From: an uncultured Kiloniellaceae bacterium
GTDB taxonomy: Bacteria; Pseudomonadota; Alphaproteobacteria; Kiloniellales; Kiloniellaceae
Assembly: GCA_947500035.1 (NCBI GenBank)
Contig: CANMQP010000007.1
Location: forward strand, 709,096 to 773,095
Direction of reading: 5' to 3'
DNA length: 64,000 nt
This document shows positions 51,184-61,112 of this stretch, in pieces. Each line of letters opens with the position of its first letter. Position 1 is the stretch's first letter. A program made the position numbers and the translations under genes. Under the pieces are notes generated by a model. It made no database searches. It was not told the origin of the DNA and saw nothing but the letters and a program-made list of their open reading frames with translations.

Positions 51184-52080
51184 TCAGGCCCGGATTTCCC
51201 TGCGGTATTTTCCGGGCGACACTCCAAGCCGTTTTGAAAAGACGTTCGTCATGTGCTGTTGCGAAGAGAACCCGCAGGCATAGGCTATTTCGGCCAGGGA
51301 TAAATCTTTCTGCGCCAGCATCTCCCGCGCCCGCACGACCCGCCGCTCCATAACGTATTGGTGCGGGGTGGTTCCTGTAGCCATCACAATGGTTTTGTGA
51401 ACCTGCCGCGGTAGGGCGTCGACAAGCGACCCAAGTTCGCCGGTCGTCAAGTTTTCGCCTAACCTGTCCTCGATCTCTTCGATCAAACGGGAAGCCGTTT
51501 TTTCTCCCCGGCAAGCTGCTGCCGACACCCTGCGCTTATCAAGCATGGCGAGGCGTGCCACCAGTGCCTGAATGATTCCATCCAGGTACAGGGCTGTCAT
51601 CATTTCGGGGGGCGTTTGAATCAGACACTCGATCAGCTGCCTTACGATCAAATCCTGATGCATCGAGTTGTGCAATGACGGGAGCTTTGCGGTTCGCCGC
51701 CCCGTCGTGTCCTCCATGAGGTCTTCAATGTGATGCCCCGGTATCGCCAGAACAGTCAATTCGGTTCCGCCAGGCGAGATTTCGGTCTCGTATTGCGTCG
51801 TTTCGTTGGCCGCCGTCACACCCCAGAAACCCAACCGACCATGGGCATAAAACCTTCCGGCGCCCAAATCGACCATGCCCCAGGCAGCCCCCCGTCTAAA
51901 AAGCTGGATCGTGAGGTCAGAACATAGGGGTTGAAATCCAGGGCACGAACTCAGATGCCAGGAAAACAGCTTACAGCTCGTGCTTCCTGCGATCGTGCGC
52001 GTTTGCCCTGCCCGTTGACGCTGAATCGCATGCCAGTCAAGTGCGCCAGTTTCTGCTTCATTCATTGCGGCATTTCCCAT
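51184..52080 (-). CDS. AraC-family transcriptional regulator (second of two)
   Basis: The 298-residue protein has the paired C-terminal AraC helix-turn-helix: LTTGELGSLVDALPRQVHKT and SLAEIAYACGFSSQQHMTNV, ending LGVSPGKYRREIRA. The sensing half has no recognised ligand motif. Its similarity to the first AraC protein is that of the family only, so a recent duplication is not indicated. A perfect inverted repeat lies 55 nt upstream of its start. Confidence 0.91.
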   Translation of the reverse strand: MGNAAMNEAETGALDWHAIQRQRAGQTRTIAGSTSCKLFSWHLSSCPGFQPLCSDLTIQLFRRGAAWGMVDLGAGRFYAHGRLGFWGVTAANETTQYETEISPGGTELTVLAIPGHHIEDLMEDTTGRRTAKLPSLHNSMHQDLIVRQLIECLIQTPPEMMTALYLDGIIQALVARLAMLDKRRVSAAACRGEKTASRLIEEIEDRLGENLTTGELGSLVDALPRQVHKTIVMATGTTPHQYVMERRVVRAREMLAQKDLSLAEIAYACGFSSQQHMTNVFSKRLGVSPGKYRREIRA

Positions 52081-52627
52081 AGGTGCCAGCTGGCAGGCGT
52101 CTTTTGTCGCATGCCGCGAGCGGTTTACGGGCGCGGATCAAATCGGCTTTGATCTTGTGCATAAACGAACCCTCCGTCTCAATCACACTGGTATGGCAGG
52201 ACCGCTATTCATGAGAAAAATACCCTATCGCTCCTCTAACTTCGTCCATTCTACGCTCAAGACTTGTAAAACCGCGCCATTCGTTGCTTACCAGCATGCT
52301 GACCCGGCAATCGGTCGGGTCAGAAAAAAGGATCGAGCTGACATCCAAGGAGATGCAATGGCCCCACTGCAGTCATCGTAACGGTGTTGTCTCGTTATTC
52401 TCTCCAATCAAGAGCTTGGTATAGGCGAAATTCACTCATCCCCACCGTATGCCCCTTGCTCTCAAGTCAACGCCTCTCCGATATTCAGGTTGACGCACAG
52501 ACGGGGGCGTTCAAGGACAACAGCTAGAGTATCAAAGTGGTGGCCATTAGGTTATTGATAAGCAATCTTAGGTAGATGTAGGCAAGATCCAGAGTCAGCC
52601 CCCAATTGACGAGAGCTTTCCGGGTCT
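52081..52627. other. Intergenic region between AraC gene and the yeh-like operon
   Basis: This 547-nt region separates divergent transcription units. It contains a perfect 7-bp inverted repeat GATCAAA-TCGGC-TTTGATC at 52136-52154, which could be an operator of the AraC gene. Small open frames in it (such as 52157-52381) show no coding signs. The promoter of the five-gene operon must lie here, but I cannot place it confidently. Confidence 0.55.
52136..52154. promoter_or_regulatory. Inverted repeat upstream of the second AraC gene
   Basis: GATCAAA and TTTGATC are perfect inverted copies around TCGGC, 55 nt before the AraC start codon. No T tract follows, so an operator is more likely than a terminator. 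Confidence 0.35.
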
Positions 52628-55600
52628 TTGAAGTTTGGCGACACGCAAATATCCCGGTTACTCATAGACTTGAGAAACACCGGAAAACACTTGGGTTGGA
52701 AGTTGCACTCAAATAGCGTGACCATTGCGCGAATAAGAACTTACGAGGAGAGTCAGTTGCGGTCGCTTATTTCCAGTCTCCTAAAAAACCTTAGGATATC
52801 TGACGCCATCTCAAAAGACTTGCGCCGCTTGAACAGCGTTCGAAGCGGGCTGGGAGATCAAGCGGCGGCCTATGTCGGCAATGGTACAAACGAAACGGTG
52901 TTGGCCACTCTGGCCAATGTCGACGCAGGTTCTGCGCTTGGATTAGCATCGAGGTATTCCGATGAGAAGACTGACACCGCGAGAAATCAATACGTGGCTC
53001 GGCAAGCGAACGACCCAGAGGTGTTGGCACGCTATGCCGAAGTTCTGGGCGCCGCCATCGGTCCTGATCCCGATTACCTGAGCGGATCAAAACATGCACC
53101 GCTTTCTCTTAGGGTTCTGTTCACATTGGCTGGCAAGGGGCTGGTCGAGGTCTCGAACGTCTGGCCACGCCCGATGATTAAACCCGAGTCTTGTGCATTG
53201 TCTCCGGATTTCTGTGTCGCCGTGTGCAAGGCTGCAGGCGGGTCGGCAGCGGACCTCTTTGACATCCTCTTCCACGACGACGCTCGCTGGACCACTCTTA
53301 CTGACATTCGAAGATTGACAGACATCTTTGACTTTGCGCCCTTGGCACGCAGCCATTCCGGCGAGCTTTTGATTGCTGCGCGTCGTATCGGGGCCGGTGG
53401 CAAGGTGACCCTGATCAAACAGATACACCAATGGGAGATGCTTTCGGAACCCGCAGTCAGCAGCTATCTGGTTGACATGACCGCCGACGGTGCCAAATCG
53501 GTACGTCAGGAAGCGGTGCAGGCCATGATGACCTTACCGGCCGATCAGGTTCTCCCTGTTGCCTCGGAACGCCTGTCGGAAGGCACTGCGCCGGTGCGGG
53601 CCTCCATGGTCGATCTATTGGCTGGATCGCAAGCGCCCGAGGCCATGGATATCTTGCGCGATCATCTGAAGACGGAAAAGACCGCCCGGATTAAAGCCGC
53701 GATAGAATCCGCCCTCCTGATTAAAACCCAGGACACAGGCGAATCGGACGAGGAAGACGACGGGACCAGTTATCTCGCCCTTGACGGATCCCGCGTCGAA
53801 ATTCCACCCAAAGCGGCACTGCACAGCAAACCCGAAGTGATCTTCGGCAAGGAGGATCTGCAGCTTCTCTCCGAACTGATCAAAAAAGAAAACGCCGAGA
53901 TCGATCGACGCAACAAGATGCGGACAGGGTCAAATAGATATGTCGAGCCCGCACTTCCGGCAGGATTGGCTGACAAGATCATCAAGCTGTTCAATGGTAA
54001 GCCTGAAAACTACGCGGTCGAAAGGCAGGAAGCCATAGGCTTCTTCCTAAACCAAACAGTGCCGGACAAGTGGACCCTGCAGGCTTTGTCGCGTATGTCC
54101 CAGGATCGCGCTTTGCGCTTTGCCATGCGCATGAGCCGGGGTTTGGACGCGGCATTCCATCTCAACGAATATGCGGCGGGTCCGACCTATATCGTTCGCT
54201 ATGTGAATAATGAAAATGCCGACTACCGTATTTTGGAGGACCTGAACGCCTCGGGCCTCAACAGAGTCCAATATGGCCCCTGGGGTAACAGAAAAATCCG
54301 CAAGGCAGGTCCGGGCGACCTGCTCCGGGCAGAGATGGCGCGCGAATGGTCCAACTATGACGTGGCGGATTTGCCTCAGGAGGCGCTCTGGCCACTTCTG
54401 GCGGAAAGTTTTGATGTGTTCGACGAGGCCTTCGGGTTGCGAGCTGCAGGTGATGTGGTGCCTTCCAAGAATCACGCGATACGCTTCCTGCAGGCACTTC
54501 CCAAAACGCCGCAACGCTACTACGGACCGCTTCTAGAAATCGCGACGGGCACAACTAAGACCGGGCGTGCTGAAGCGCGCGAGATGTTGCGAGGTGCGCC
54601 GGGGCTGGCCGACCGCACAATAGCGCTCCTGGACGACACCCGTCAGGATATTCGCGCTGGTGCTGCCGAGTGGATTGCCGATCTCGACCTGCGGGAAGCG
54701 GTCAAACCCCTGCGGACGCGCCTAAAAAAGGAAAAATCCGATATTGCCCGCGCAGCAATCCTGACGGCCCTGTCACGACTTGGAGTCGAGCTTTCGGATT
54801 ATGTCGGCCCCAAAGCCTTGCTGACTGAGGCAGAAACCCTTCTGAAGAAGGCTAAGTTCGACAAGCTGAACTGGCTGATCGGTGACCACGTGCCCTCGTT
54901 CAAATACAAGAACGGACAAAAAGTACCGCCAGAAGTGATCAAGGCCTGGCTGTTTCTTGCCAACAAACTCAAGCAACCGGGCGGGAACAAACTCTTTGAC
55001 ATCTATATGGATCAACTGGAACCGGACAGCTCCAAGACCTTCTCGACCTGGGTGTTTGACGCCTGGATCAACTATGACACCCTCCGTCCCAGTGATGCCG
55101 ATGCCAACGCCCACGCTGAACAGTTCGCCGACCAGAGCTGGAAAAGCATGCTACGCTGGGACAAGACTTACACACGCGAACAGGCCTTTCGCAGCCTGTA
55201 CAATGGGTTCAAAAGCCAGTATTTTAATTCGGGTGCGGCCACAAAAGGGCTTTTGGCTCTGACCAAACATACTGACGCCGCTCATGCCGCGGCGTCAGTG
55301 CGAAACTACCTTAAGGTTCACGGATCACGCACATCACAAGCCTCGGCGCTGCTTGAAGTACTGGCGGCCAAAGGGGATGCACTGTCACTGCAAATCGTCA
55401 TCTCGGCAGCGACGCGGCTGAAGCAAAAGGGTGTACAGGCCCATGCGGGGACACTGGTCGAGGCGGTCGCAGAATCACACAACTGGTCAATGGACGAACT
55501 TGCCGACCGCACCATCCCCACCGCGGGTTTGAATGACCAGGGCGTGCTCGAACTGCCTTGCGGGCACGAGGAAAAACCCTATTCGGCGCGCATGGATGAC

Positions 55601-56473
55601 GAATTCAAGCTGGTGGTGTCGAATCCGGACGGAAAGAAAATCAAAAGTCTGCCCTCGGGCGATGACGATGCCACCAAGGCCAGTAAGAAACAACTTTCAG
55701 CCTCTAAGCGCGAACTTAAGCAGGTAATCACCCTGCAGGGCGAACGTCTTTACGAAGCGCTCTGCGCAGAACGGCGCTGGCCGGTCGAGGATTGGCTGCG
55801 CGATTTCCGGAACCACCCGGTGATGGGGCGCCTGACCGAGCGGGTGATCTGGCTGGGCAGCGATGTCGAGGGGAACATCCTTGGCGCGTTCCGCCCGACC
55901 GCTGAGGAGGATTACCTAGATTCGGACGATACCGAGGTCGATCTTCAAAGCTTTGACTCAATCCGCCTTGCTCATGGGGCGCTGATGCCGAGCGAGCAGG
56001 CCGGCGCCTGGGGTCGGCATTTATCCGACTACGAGGTTAAACCGCTCTTTACCCAGTTCGGCCGGCCGCTCCTGACGCTGGAAGGCGAACAGGGCAAGGA
56101 GAGCCGGATCGACGACCGCAAAGGCTGGGTCACAGACACCTTCACCATGCGCGGCGCAGCCGCCCGGCTGGGATACGAACGCGGCGAAGCCATGGATGGC
56201 GGATATTTCAACGAATATACCAAAAGCTTCCGCAGTGCCGGCCTGTGCGCAGTCATCGAGTTTTCGGGCAATTGCCTGCCCGAGGAGAACGTCGCCGCAG
56301 CTGCAATCCATCTCGAGTTTGCCAAGATGCTTGGCAACAACAGGCGTTCACGTGCGGTGCCCCTGGCCGAAGTGCCGCCCGTTCTCTTATCGGAATGCTG
56401 GAACGATTACCGGGCGCTGGTCGCCAAGGGAGCCTATGATCCCGAATGGGAAAAGAAGATGCCATGGATGTAG
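52628..56473 (+). CDS. yehI: DUF4132/MolR-family HEAT-repeat protein, YehI-like
   Basis: The 1281-residue protein is the size of E. coli YehI (about 1200). Helical repeat segments resembling HEAT units occur near residues 285-385 (KSVRQEAVQAMMTLPADQVL, KTARIKAAIESAL) and 690-760 (DDTRQDIRAGAAEWIADLDL, KSDIARAAILTALSRLGVEL). The DUF4132 domain lies near residues 1015-1180 (GERLYEALCAERRWPVEDWL, NHPVMGRLTERVIWLG). The start is uncertain: a TTG at 52628 gives the full frame, and a GTG near 52718 is an alternative. It is the first gene of the MoxR/VWA operon and overlaps the next gene by 10 nt. It is thought to serve as a scaffold or effector; its activity is unknown. Confidence 0.85.
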   Translation: MKFGDTQISRLLIDLRNTGKHLGWKLHSNSVTIARIRTYEESQLRSLISSLLKNLRISDAISKDLRRLNSVRSGLGDQAAAYVGNGTNETVLATLANVDAGSALGLASRYSDEKTDTARNQYVARQANDPEVLARYAEVLGAAIGPDPDYLSGSKHAPLSLRVLFTLAGKGLVEVSNVWPRPMIKPESCALSPDFCVAVCKAAGGSAADLFDILFHDDARWTTLTDIRRLTDIFDFAPLARSHSGELLIAARRIGAGGKVTLIKQIHQWEMLSEPAVSSYLVDMTADGAKSVRQEAVQAMMTLPADQVLPVASERLSEGTAPVRASMVDLLAGSQAPEAMDILRDHLKTEKTARIKAAIESALLIKTQDTGESDEEDDGTSYLALDGSRVEIPPKAALHSKPEVIFGKEDLQLLSELIKKENAEIDRRNKMRTGSNRYVEPALPAGLADKIIKLFNGKPENYAVERQEAIGFFLNQTVPDKWTLQALSRMSQDRALRFAMRMSRGLDAAFHLNEYAAGPTYIVRYVNNENADYRILEDLNASGLNRVQYGPWGNRKIRKAGPGDLLRAEMAREWSNYDVADLPQEALWPLLAESFDVFDEAFGLRAAGDVVPSKNHAIRFLQALPKTPQRYYGPLLEIATGTTKTGRAEAREMLRGAPGLADRTIALLDDTRQDIRAGAAEWIADLDLREAVKPLRTRLKKEKSDIARAAILTALSRLGVELSDYVGPKALLTEAETLLKKAKFDKLNWLIGDHVPSFKYKNGQKVPPEVIKAWLFLANKLKQPGGNKLFDIYMDQLEPDSSKTFSTWVFDAWINYDTLRPSDADANAHAEQFADQSWKSMLRWDKTYTREQAFRSLYNGFKSQYFNSGAATKGLLALTKHTDAAHAAASVRNYLKVHGSRTSQASALLEVLAAKGDALSLQIVISAATRLKQKGVQAHAGTLVEAVAESHNWSMDELADRTIPTAGLNDQGVLELPCGHEEKPYSARMDDEFKLVVSNPDGKKIKSLPSGDDDATKASKKQLSASKRELKQVITLQGERLYEALCAERRWPVEDWLRDFRNHPVMGRLTERVIWLGSDVEGNILGAFRPTAEEDYLDSDDTEVDLQSFDSIRLAHGALMPSEQAGAWGRHLSDYEVKPLFTQFGRPLLTLEGEQGKESRIDDRKGWVTDTFTMRGAAARLGYERGEAMDGGYFNEYTKSFRSAGLCAVIEFSGNCLPEENVAAAAIHLEFAKMLGNNRRSRAVPLAEVPPVLLSECWNDYRALVAKGAYDPEWEKKMPWM

Positions 56474-57555
56474 CAAGCGCTCAGAAACTGCCTGCCGAAC
56501 GTCGCTACGCCGACGAACTGGCCAGGCTCAAGGCCGAAGACCGTGGCCCGAAACCGGCGGGATGGCGACTCTCTCCCCGTGCAGTGCGGCGATTCATCCT
56601 CGGTGATTCCACGCTGGAAATCAGCCATAAGTTCTATGGCGACGACCCGTTGGTAGATCGCTGCATCGTATCGCTGATGGGGCAACAGGGCCTGATGCTG
56701 GTGGGTGAGCCCGGTACGGCTAAATCGCTTCTTTCGGAGCTTCTGGCCGCAGCGATCAGCGGCGATTCCCTTTTGGTCGTGCAGGGGAGCGCCGGGGTGA
56801 TCGAGGATCACCTGCGCTACGGCTGGAATTACGCTCTGCTGCTGGCCGAGGGTCCGAGCGAGCGCGCGTTGGTGCCTTCTCCGGTTCTGAACGCGATGCA
56901 AAACGGCAAGATCGCGCGGATCGAGGAACTGACCCGCTGCGCGCCCGAGGTACAGGATGCGATGATTTCCCTATTGTCGGAAAAAACGATCGCAATGCCC
57001 GAACTGGGTGCCGGACGCGAAGTGCGCGCCGCCCGGGGTTTCAACGTGATCGCCACCGCCAACCTGCGCGATTTGGGCGTGAATGAGATGTCTAGCGCGC
57101 TCAAGCGTCGATTCAATTTCGAAACCGTCTCTCCGATCGCGGATGCGGCATTCGAAAAAGAGCTGATCGCCAAGCAGGTGGCCGAGCGGATGGCGGACTA
57201 CGACATAGAGGCTGAAATGCCTGCGGATGTGCTGGATGTGGTTGTTTCAGTCTTTCGCGATCTGCGGACCGGACGCGCCGAGGACGGCGCGGTGATCGCC
57301 CAGCCCAAAAGCGTTATGTCCACTGCGGAGGCCGTGAACGTGGCGCACGCCGCGCTTCTGGATGCGGGATATCTGGCTGAAGAGCCCCCAACCGGCGCCC
57401 ATATAGCGCGTCAGCTGCGTGGTGTCGTGTTCAAGGACGACGAAGAAGACGCGCGCAAGCTGCGCGCTTATGTGGACACTATCGCGCGTGTGAGGGGGCG
57501 CAAGAACCGGGCCTGGGCGGCCTTTCATAAAGCCGCAAAGTCGGATGAGCGATGA
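56464..57555 (+). CDS. yehL: MoxR-type AAA+ ATPase, YehL-like
   Basis: The 363-residue protein starts at the ATG at 56464 inside the end of the previous gene. Walker A is GEPGTAKS (81-88), Walker B IARIEE (150-155), sensor 1 NVIATAN (194-200) and the arginine finger region SALKRRFN (211-218). These place it in the MoxR branch of AAA+ ATPases, which act as hexameric remodelling machines together with VWA-domain partners. The VWA partner is encoded two genes downstream. A 42-nt gap precedes the DUF5682 gene. Confidence 0.92.
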   Translation: MDVASAQKLPAERRYADELARLKAEDRGPKPAGWRLSPRAVRRFILGDSTLEISHKFYGDDPLVDRCIVSLMGQQGLMLVGEPGTAKSLLSELLAAAISGDSLLVVQGSAGVIEDHLRYGWNYALLLAEGPSERALVPSPVLNAMQNGKIARIEELTRCAPEVQDAMISLLSEKTIAMPELGAGREVRAARGFNVIATANLRDLGVNEMSSALKRRFNFETVSPIADAAFEKELIAKQVAERMADYDIEAEMPADVLDVVVSVFRDLRTGRAEDGAVIAQPKSVMSTAEAVNVAHAALLDAGYLAEEPPTGAHIARQLRGVVFKDDEEDARKLRAYVDTIARVRGRKNRAWAAFHKAAKSDER

Positions 57556-57597
57556 TCAGCGGGCCGATGGTTAGGCAGCAAGAAGCATGAGAGCGTC

Positions 57598-60000
57598 ATG
57601 ACCGGCGAGGCTCTCATTCATGCGGTCCGGGACGGTGTGATGCAACCCGAGGCGGATCTGTACCTTGCCCCGGTGCGCCATCATTCCCCGGCCTGTGCCA
57701 TGGCTGTGCAGAAGATGATCCGCGAAATCCGCCCGGTGAAAGTGCTCATCGAAGCGCCCCACGACCTGGAACACCTCATACCCCATCTTCTCGATCCGGG
57801 CACGGTGCCGCCGGTGGCCGCAGCCAGCCTTCTGGATTGCAAAGTCGGCCCGAGGCTGGCCGCCTACTACCCTTTCTGCGCCCATTCACCGGAATGGATC
57901 GCCTTGCAGGAAGGGGCAAAGATCGGCGCCGAACTGCACTTCATCGACTTGGGCTCAGGCGTCAAAATCGCTTCGGGCAATCAGAAGGAGACCGGCCCGC
58001 AGCCGCTGGTATGGGAACGGGCTTTTGACCAGGGTGATTATGTCCGGGCTTTATGTCAGCGGCTCGGATGCCAGGATGGATATGAGTTATGGGATCATCT
58101 CTTTGAAACCCGGATCGGAGACTCTGACTGGCGCGGTTTCCTTGCCGATGTAGGCGCCTATTGCACGGCTCTACGCGCGTCGACCTCGCTGGAAGAGATC
58201 GAAAGCTCTGGCGATATCGAGCGTGAAGCCCATATGGCAGCCTGTCTGCGTGATGCCATGGGGGCCGGGCCAGTCGTCGTGGTCATCGGTGGCTTTCACA
58301 CCGCTCCACTCCTCGACCCGGCAAAAACCGCAGGCAAAATCCGCGCGGGCGGGCAGACGGCGGCGCAATCCTATCTGATCCGCTATGGCTACAAAGAGCT
58401 GGACGCGTTGATGGGCTACGGAGCAGGCTTGCCGCAACCGGCCTACTATGAGGCCCTGTGGAGTCACGCGCAGGCTGAGGGAGGCGCGCCGGATTGGCAA
58501 GTGATCGCCCGCGACCTGACACAGGGTTTTGCCAAAGAGATGCGCAAAGCCGGCCATGGTATTTCCGTACCGGCACAAATAGAGCTCTTGCGCAGTGCCG
58601 AGACGCTAGCCCGTCTGAGGAACCGTCCCGGCGCATTGCGTCATGATCTCGTCGACGCTCTGACCTCCACGCTTGTAAAGGGCGAGACAAGTGGTGCGGA
58701 CGCCTGGACCGAACGCTTCGTGACCTTCCTGCGCGGCCATGCCCTGGGTGAGGTCAGTGACACCGCTGGACAGCCGCCCATCGTGACGGACGCCTACACC
58801 CAGGCCAGAGCCCTGCGCTTTGACGTCTCTGACGGTCTGCGGCGCGAACGTACCCTCGATATACGGCGCAAACCGGCCCATCTGGCCGCCTCTCGCTTCG
58901 CCCATGCGATGATCCTGCTTGGGACTGATTTCGCGATGCGCACCTCAGGGCCTGACTTCCTGAACTCTGTACAGACCGGGCTGTTGTTCGAACACTGGGA
59001 CTACGCCTGGTCCCCGCGAGTCGAAGGACAACTGATCGAGTCGGCAGTCTTTGGCGATACGGTTCCCGCCGCCTGTCTGGGACATCTCGCGCGCGCCCGC
59101 GCCGCTCTGTCGGCTGACGGACGCAGCGATGACCTTGCCGAACTTCTTGCACTTTTAAAACAGGGGCTTTTGGCAGGGCTGGGCGCGGATCTGAGCGGTT
59201 TCCTCTCCGAGATTGAATCCGCTCTGCGTCAAAGCGGTAGTTTTCCTGAGACGGCCCAAGCCGTCTGTACACTCCATGCAATCGAAGCCTCACGCGGTCC
59301 CCTGTCCTTGCCGGAGGGATTGGACGTAAAGGGTTTGATGCAGGCCGCTTTCCAGAGGCTTATCTACCTGTGCGATGATCTGCCAAAAATGCGTAAGGAG
59401 ACCATACAGCCCTGTCTCGACGCGCTGCGCATCCTTTCGGAGCTTTTAAGCGGGCCTGCTGCGGATTCGTTCGAAACCGCGCTGTTCGATGAAGCGCTAG
59501 ACCGGGTAACTGAGGCCGATCCGCTCCCGGAACTCATGGGCGCGGTCACAGCAATAGCCGTCGAAGGCGGACGAAAACCGGGATCGACCCTGTCCGCCAT
59601 GCTTAGCAGTCAGTTTAACGGCAGCGCTCCGGATGTCACCGCGCGGCTGGGCGGATTGCGCGGAATGCTGGCTGTGGCGCCTACGCTTTTGTGGACCGGG
59701 GACGGGGTGCTCGCAGTCGTGGATGAATTTCTGAACGGGCTCACTGAGGAAGCCTTTCTGGCCCTGCTGCCCGATCTGCGTTTGGCACTCTCGGCCCTAT
59801 CCCCGCGCGAGGCCGACTCTGTGGCCAACGCACTGGTGCGCCGCCACGGTGGCAGCGCCGCGGAGTTCACAGCCCATCATCACGATGTCAGCGAAGAAGA
59901 CGCGCGGCGCGGCGCGGCGCTCGATGCTGCCTTGCGCGCAAGCATCCGGACGGATGGACTGGAGAGTTGGATCCCTCTGCAAAGAACGGGGGCGGAATGA
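57598..60000 (+). CDS. yehM: DUF5682-family protein, YehM-like
   Basis: The 800-residue protein has an N-terminal domain with RHHSP (27-31), IEAPHDL (Glu52), YYPFCAHSPEW and a later GGFHT (about residue 230), a pattern of His and Glu residues that recalls the TIKI/TraB/EreA-ChaN class of metal-dependent hydrolases. The rest is helical and unassigned. In E. coli the corresponding gene is yehM. Its stop overlaps the VWA gene start (ATGA). If the hydrolase reading is right, it would be a candidate effector or processing enzyme of the system. Confidence 0.85.
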   Translation: MTGEALIHAVRDGVMQPEADLYLAPVRHHSPACAMAVQKMIREIRPVKVLIEAPHDLEHLIPHLLDPGTVPPVAAASLLDCKVGPRLAAYYPFCAHSPEWIALQEGAKIGAELHFIDLGSGVKIASGNQKETGPQPLVWERAFDQGDYVRALCQRLGCQDGYELWDHLFETRIGDSDWRGFLADVGAYCTALRASTSLEEIESSGDIEREAHMAACLRDAMGAGPVVVVIGGFHTAPLLDPAKTAGKIRAGGQTAAQSYLIRYGYKELDALMGYGAGLPQPAYYEALWSHAQAEGGAPDWQVIARDLTQGFAKEMRKAGHGISVPAQIELLRSAETLARLRNRPGALRHDLVDALTSTLVKGETSGADAWTERFVTFLRGHALGEVSDTAGQPPIVTDAYTQARALRFDVSDGLRRERTLDIRRKPAHLAASRFAHAMILLGTDFAMRTSGPDFLNSVQTGLLFEHWDYAWSPRVEGQLIESAVFGDTVPAACLGHLARARAALSADGRSDDLAELLALLKQGLLAGLGADLSGFLSEIESALRQSGSFPETAQAVCTLHAIEASRGPLSLPEGLDVKGLMQAAFQRLIYLCDDLPKMRKETIQPCLDALRILSELLSGPAADSFETALFDEALDRVTEADPLPELMGAVTAIAVEGGRKPGSTLSAMLSSQFNGSAPDVTARLGGLRGMLAVAPTLLWTGDGVLAVVDEFLNGLTEEAFLALLPDLRLALSALSPREADSVANALVRRHGGSAAEFTAHHHDVSEEDARRGAALDAALRASIRTDGLESWIPLQRTGAE

Positions 60001-61112
60001 GCGACCAAGCAAAACGCCGATGGCGCCTTGCGCTTGGCCGCTATGCCGAAAGTCAGCTGGGTGGTCTCGCGGGACGCGACATGCGGGCGGACCGCGCGCT
60101 CGACTACCTCTACGGCCGCGAGTACGAAAACCGCGGTCTGCACCGCCCATCCGGCCCGGGGTCGCTTGACCCTACGCAAATGAAAGCTCTCGATTGGTTA
60201 GGCGAAGCACGCAAACTCTTTCCTCAATCGGTCTTCGAGGTGCTGCAGGATCATGCGCTCGACCGATATGGACTGGCCGACCTGCTGGATGACCCCAAGA
60301 CGCTCGACAGTCTCGAACCCAATCAGGACCTCCTGAAGACACTGCTCAGTTTTCATGGGCGAGCCAAACCCGAGATGAAAGAAAAACTGCGTCAAGTGGC
60401 GGATGTTGTGATCCAGGATATCCTGCGCCGTTTGAAGTCGGACGTACAGCGCGCCTTTTCGGGGCGTCGCAATCCTTTCAAACGCTCCCATGTCGCCTCG
60501 GCCGCAAATTTCGACTGGCGCAACACGCTCCGCCGGAATCTGAAGACCTATGATCCCAATACCGGAAGGATCATCGCTGAAGACCTGCGTTTCATGTCGC
60601 GCGAACGACGCAGGTTGCCGTGGTCGATTATACTCTGCGTGGATCAGTCGGGCTCGATGACTGACAGTATCGTGCATTCAGCCGTTATGGCGACGATTCT
60701 ATCCGGTTTGCCGGGCGTGACCGTATCTATGGTGCTGTTCGACACCTCGATTATCGATGTCACCGACCGGCTCACCGACCCGCTGGAGACATTATTATCC
60801 GTGCAACTCGGCGGCGGCACTGATATCGGGCGCGCGGTGGAGTATTGTGAGCGTTATGTCGGAACCCCGGCGCGCTCGGTGTTCGTTCTGATTTCGGATT
60901 TTGCCGAGGGGGCCAGCCCCCGCAGACTCTTCAGCGCCGTAGCACGGATGAGTGAAGCGCGTGTACGTTTGATCGGGCTGAGCGCGCTGGATGATCTGGG
61001 CTCTCCTTATCACGACGATCATATTGCAGGGCGTTTGACGTCGCTTGGCATGCAGATTGGCGCCATGACACCGGACCGGCTGGCGCAGTGGCTGGCTGAG
61101 ACAATGCAATGA
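59997..61112 (+). CDS. yehP: VWA-domain protein (CoxE-like), YehP-like
   Basis: The 371-residue protein starts at the ATG overlapping the yehM stop; a longer frame from 59967 is excluded by that coupling. The C-terminal half is a VWA domain with an intact MIDAS: DQSGS near residue 216, GGGTDIGRA near 273 and SDFAEG near 300. The N-terminal half is helical (ALGRYAESQLGGLAGRDMRA, FEVLQDHALDRYGLADLLDD). Such proteins bind MoxR ATPases through the metal site. It overlaps the SWIM gene by 4 nt. Confidence 0.93.
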   Translation: MSDQAKRRWRLALGRYAESQLGGLAGRDMRADRALDYLYGREYENRGLHRPSGPGSLDPTQMKALDWLGEARKLFPQSVFEVLQDHALDRYGLADLLDDPKTLDSLEPNQDLLKTLLSFHGRAKPEMKEKLRQVADVVIQDILRRLKSDVQRAFSGRRNPFKRSHVASAANFDWRNTLRRNLKTYDPNTGRIIAEDLRFMSRERRRLPWSIILCVDQSGSMTDSIVHSAVMATILSGLPGVTVSMVLFDTSIIDVTDRLTDPLETLLSVQLGGGTDIGRAVEYCERYVGTPARSVFVLISDFAEGASPRRLFSAVARMSEARVRLIGLSALDDLGSPYHDDHIAGRLTSLGMQIGAMTPDRLAQWLAETMQ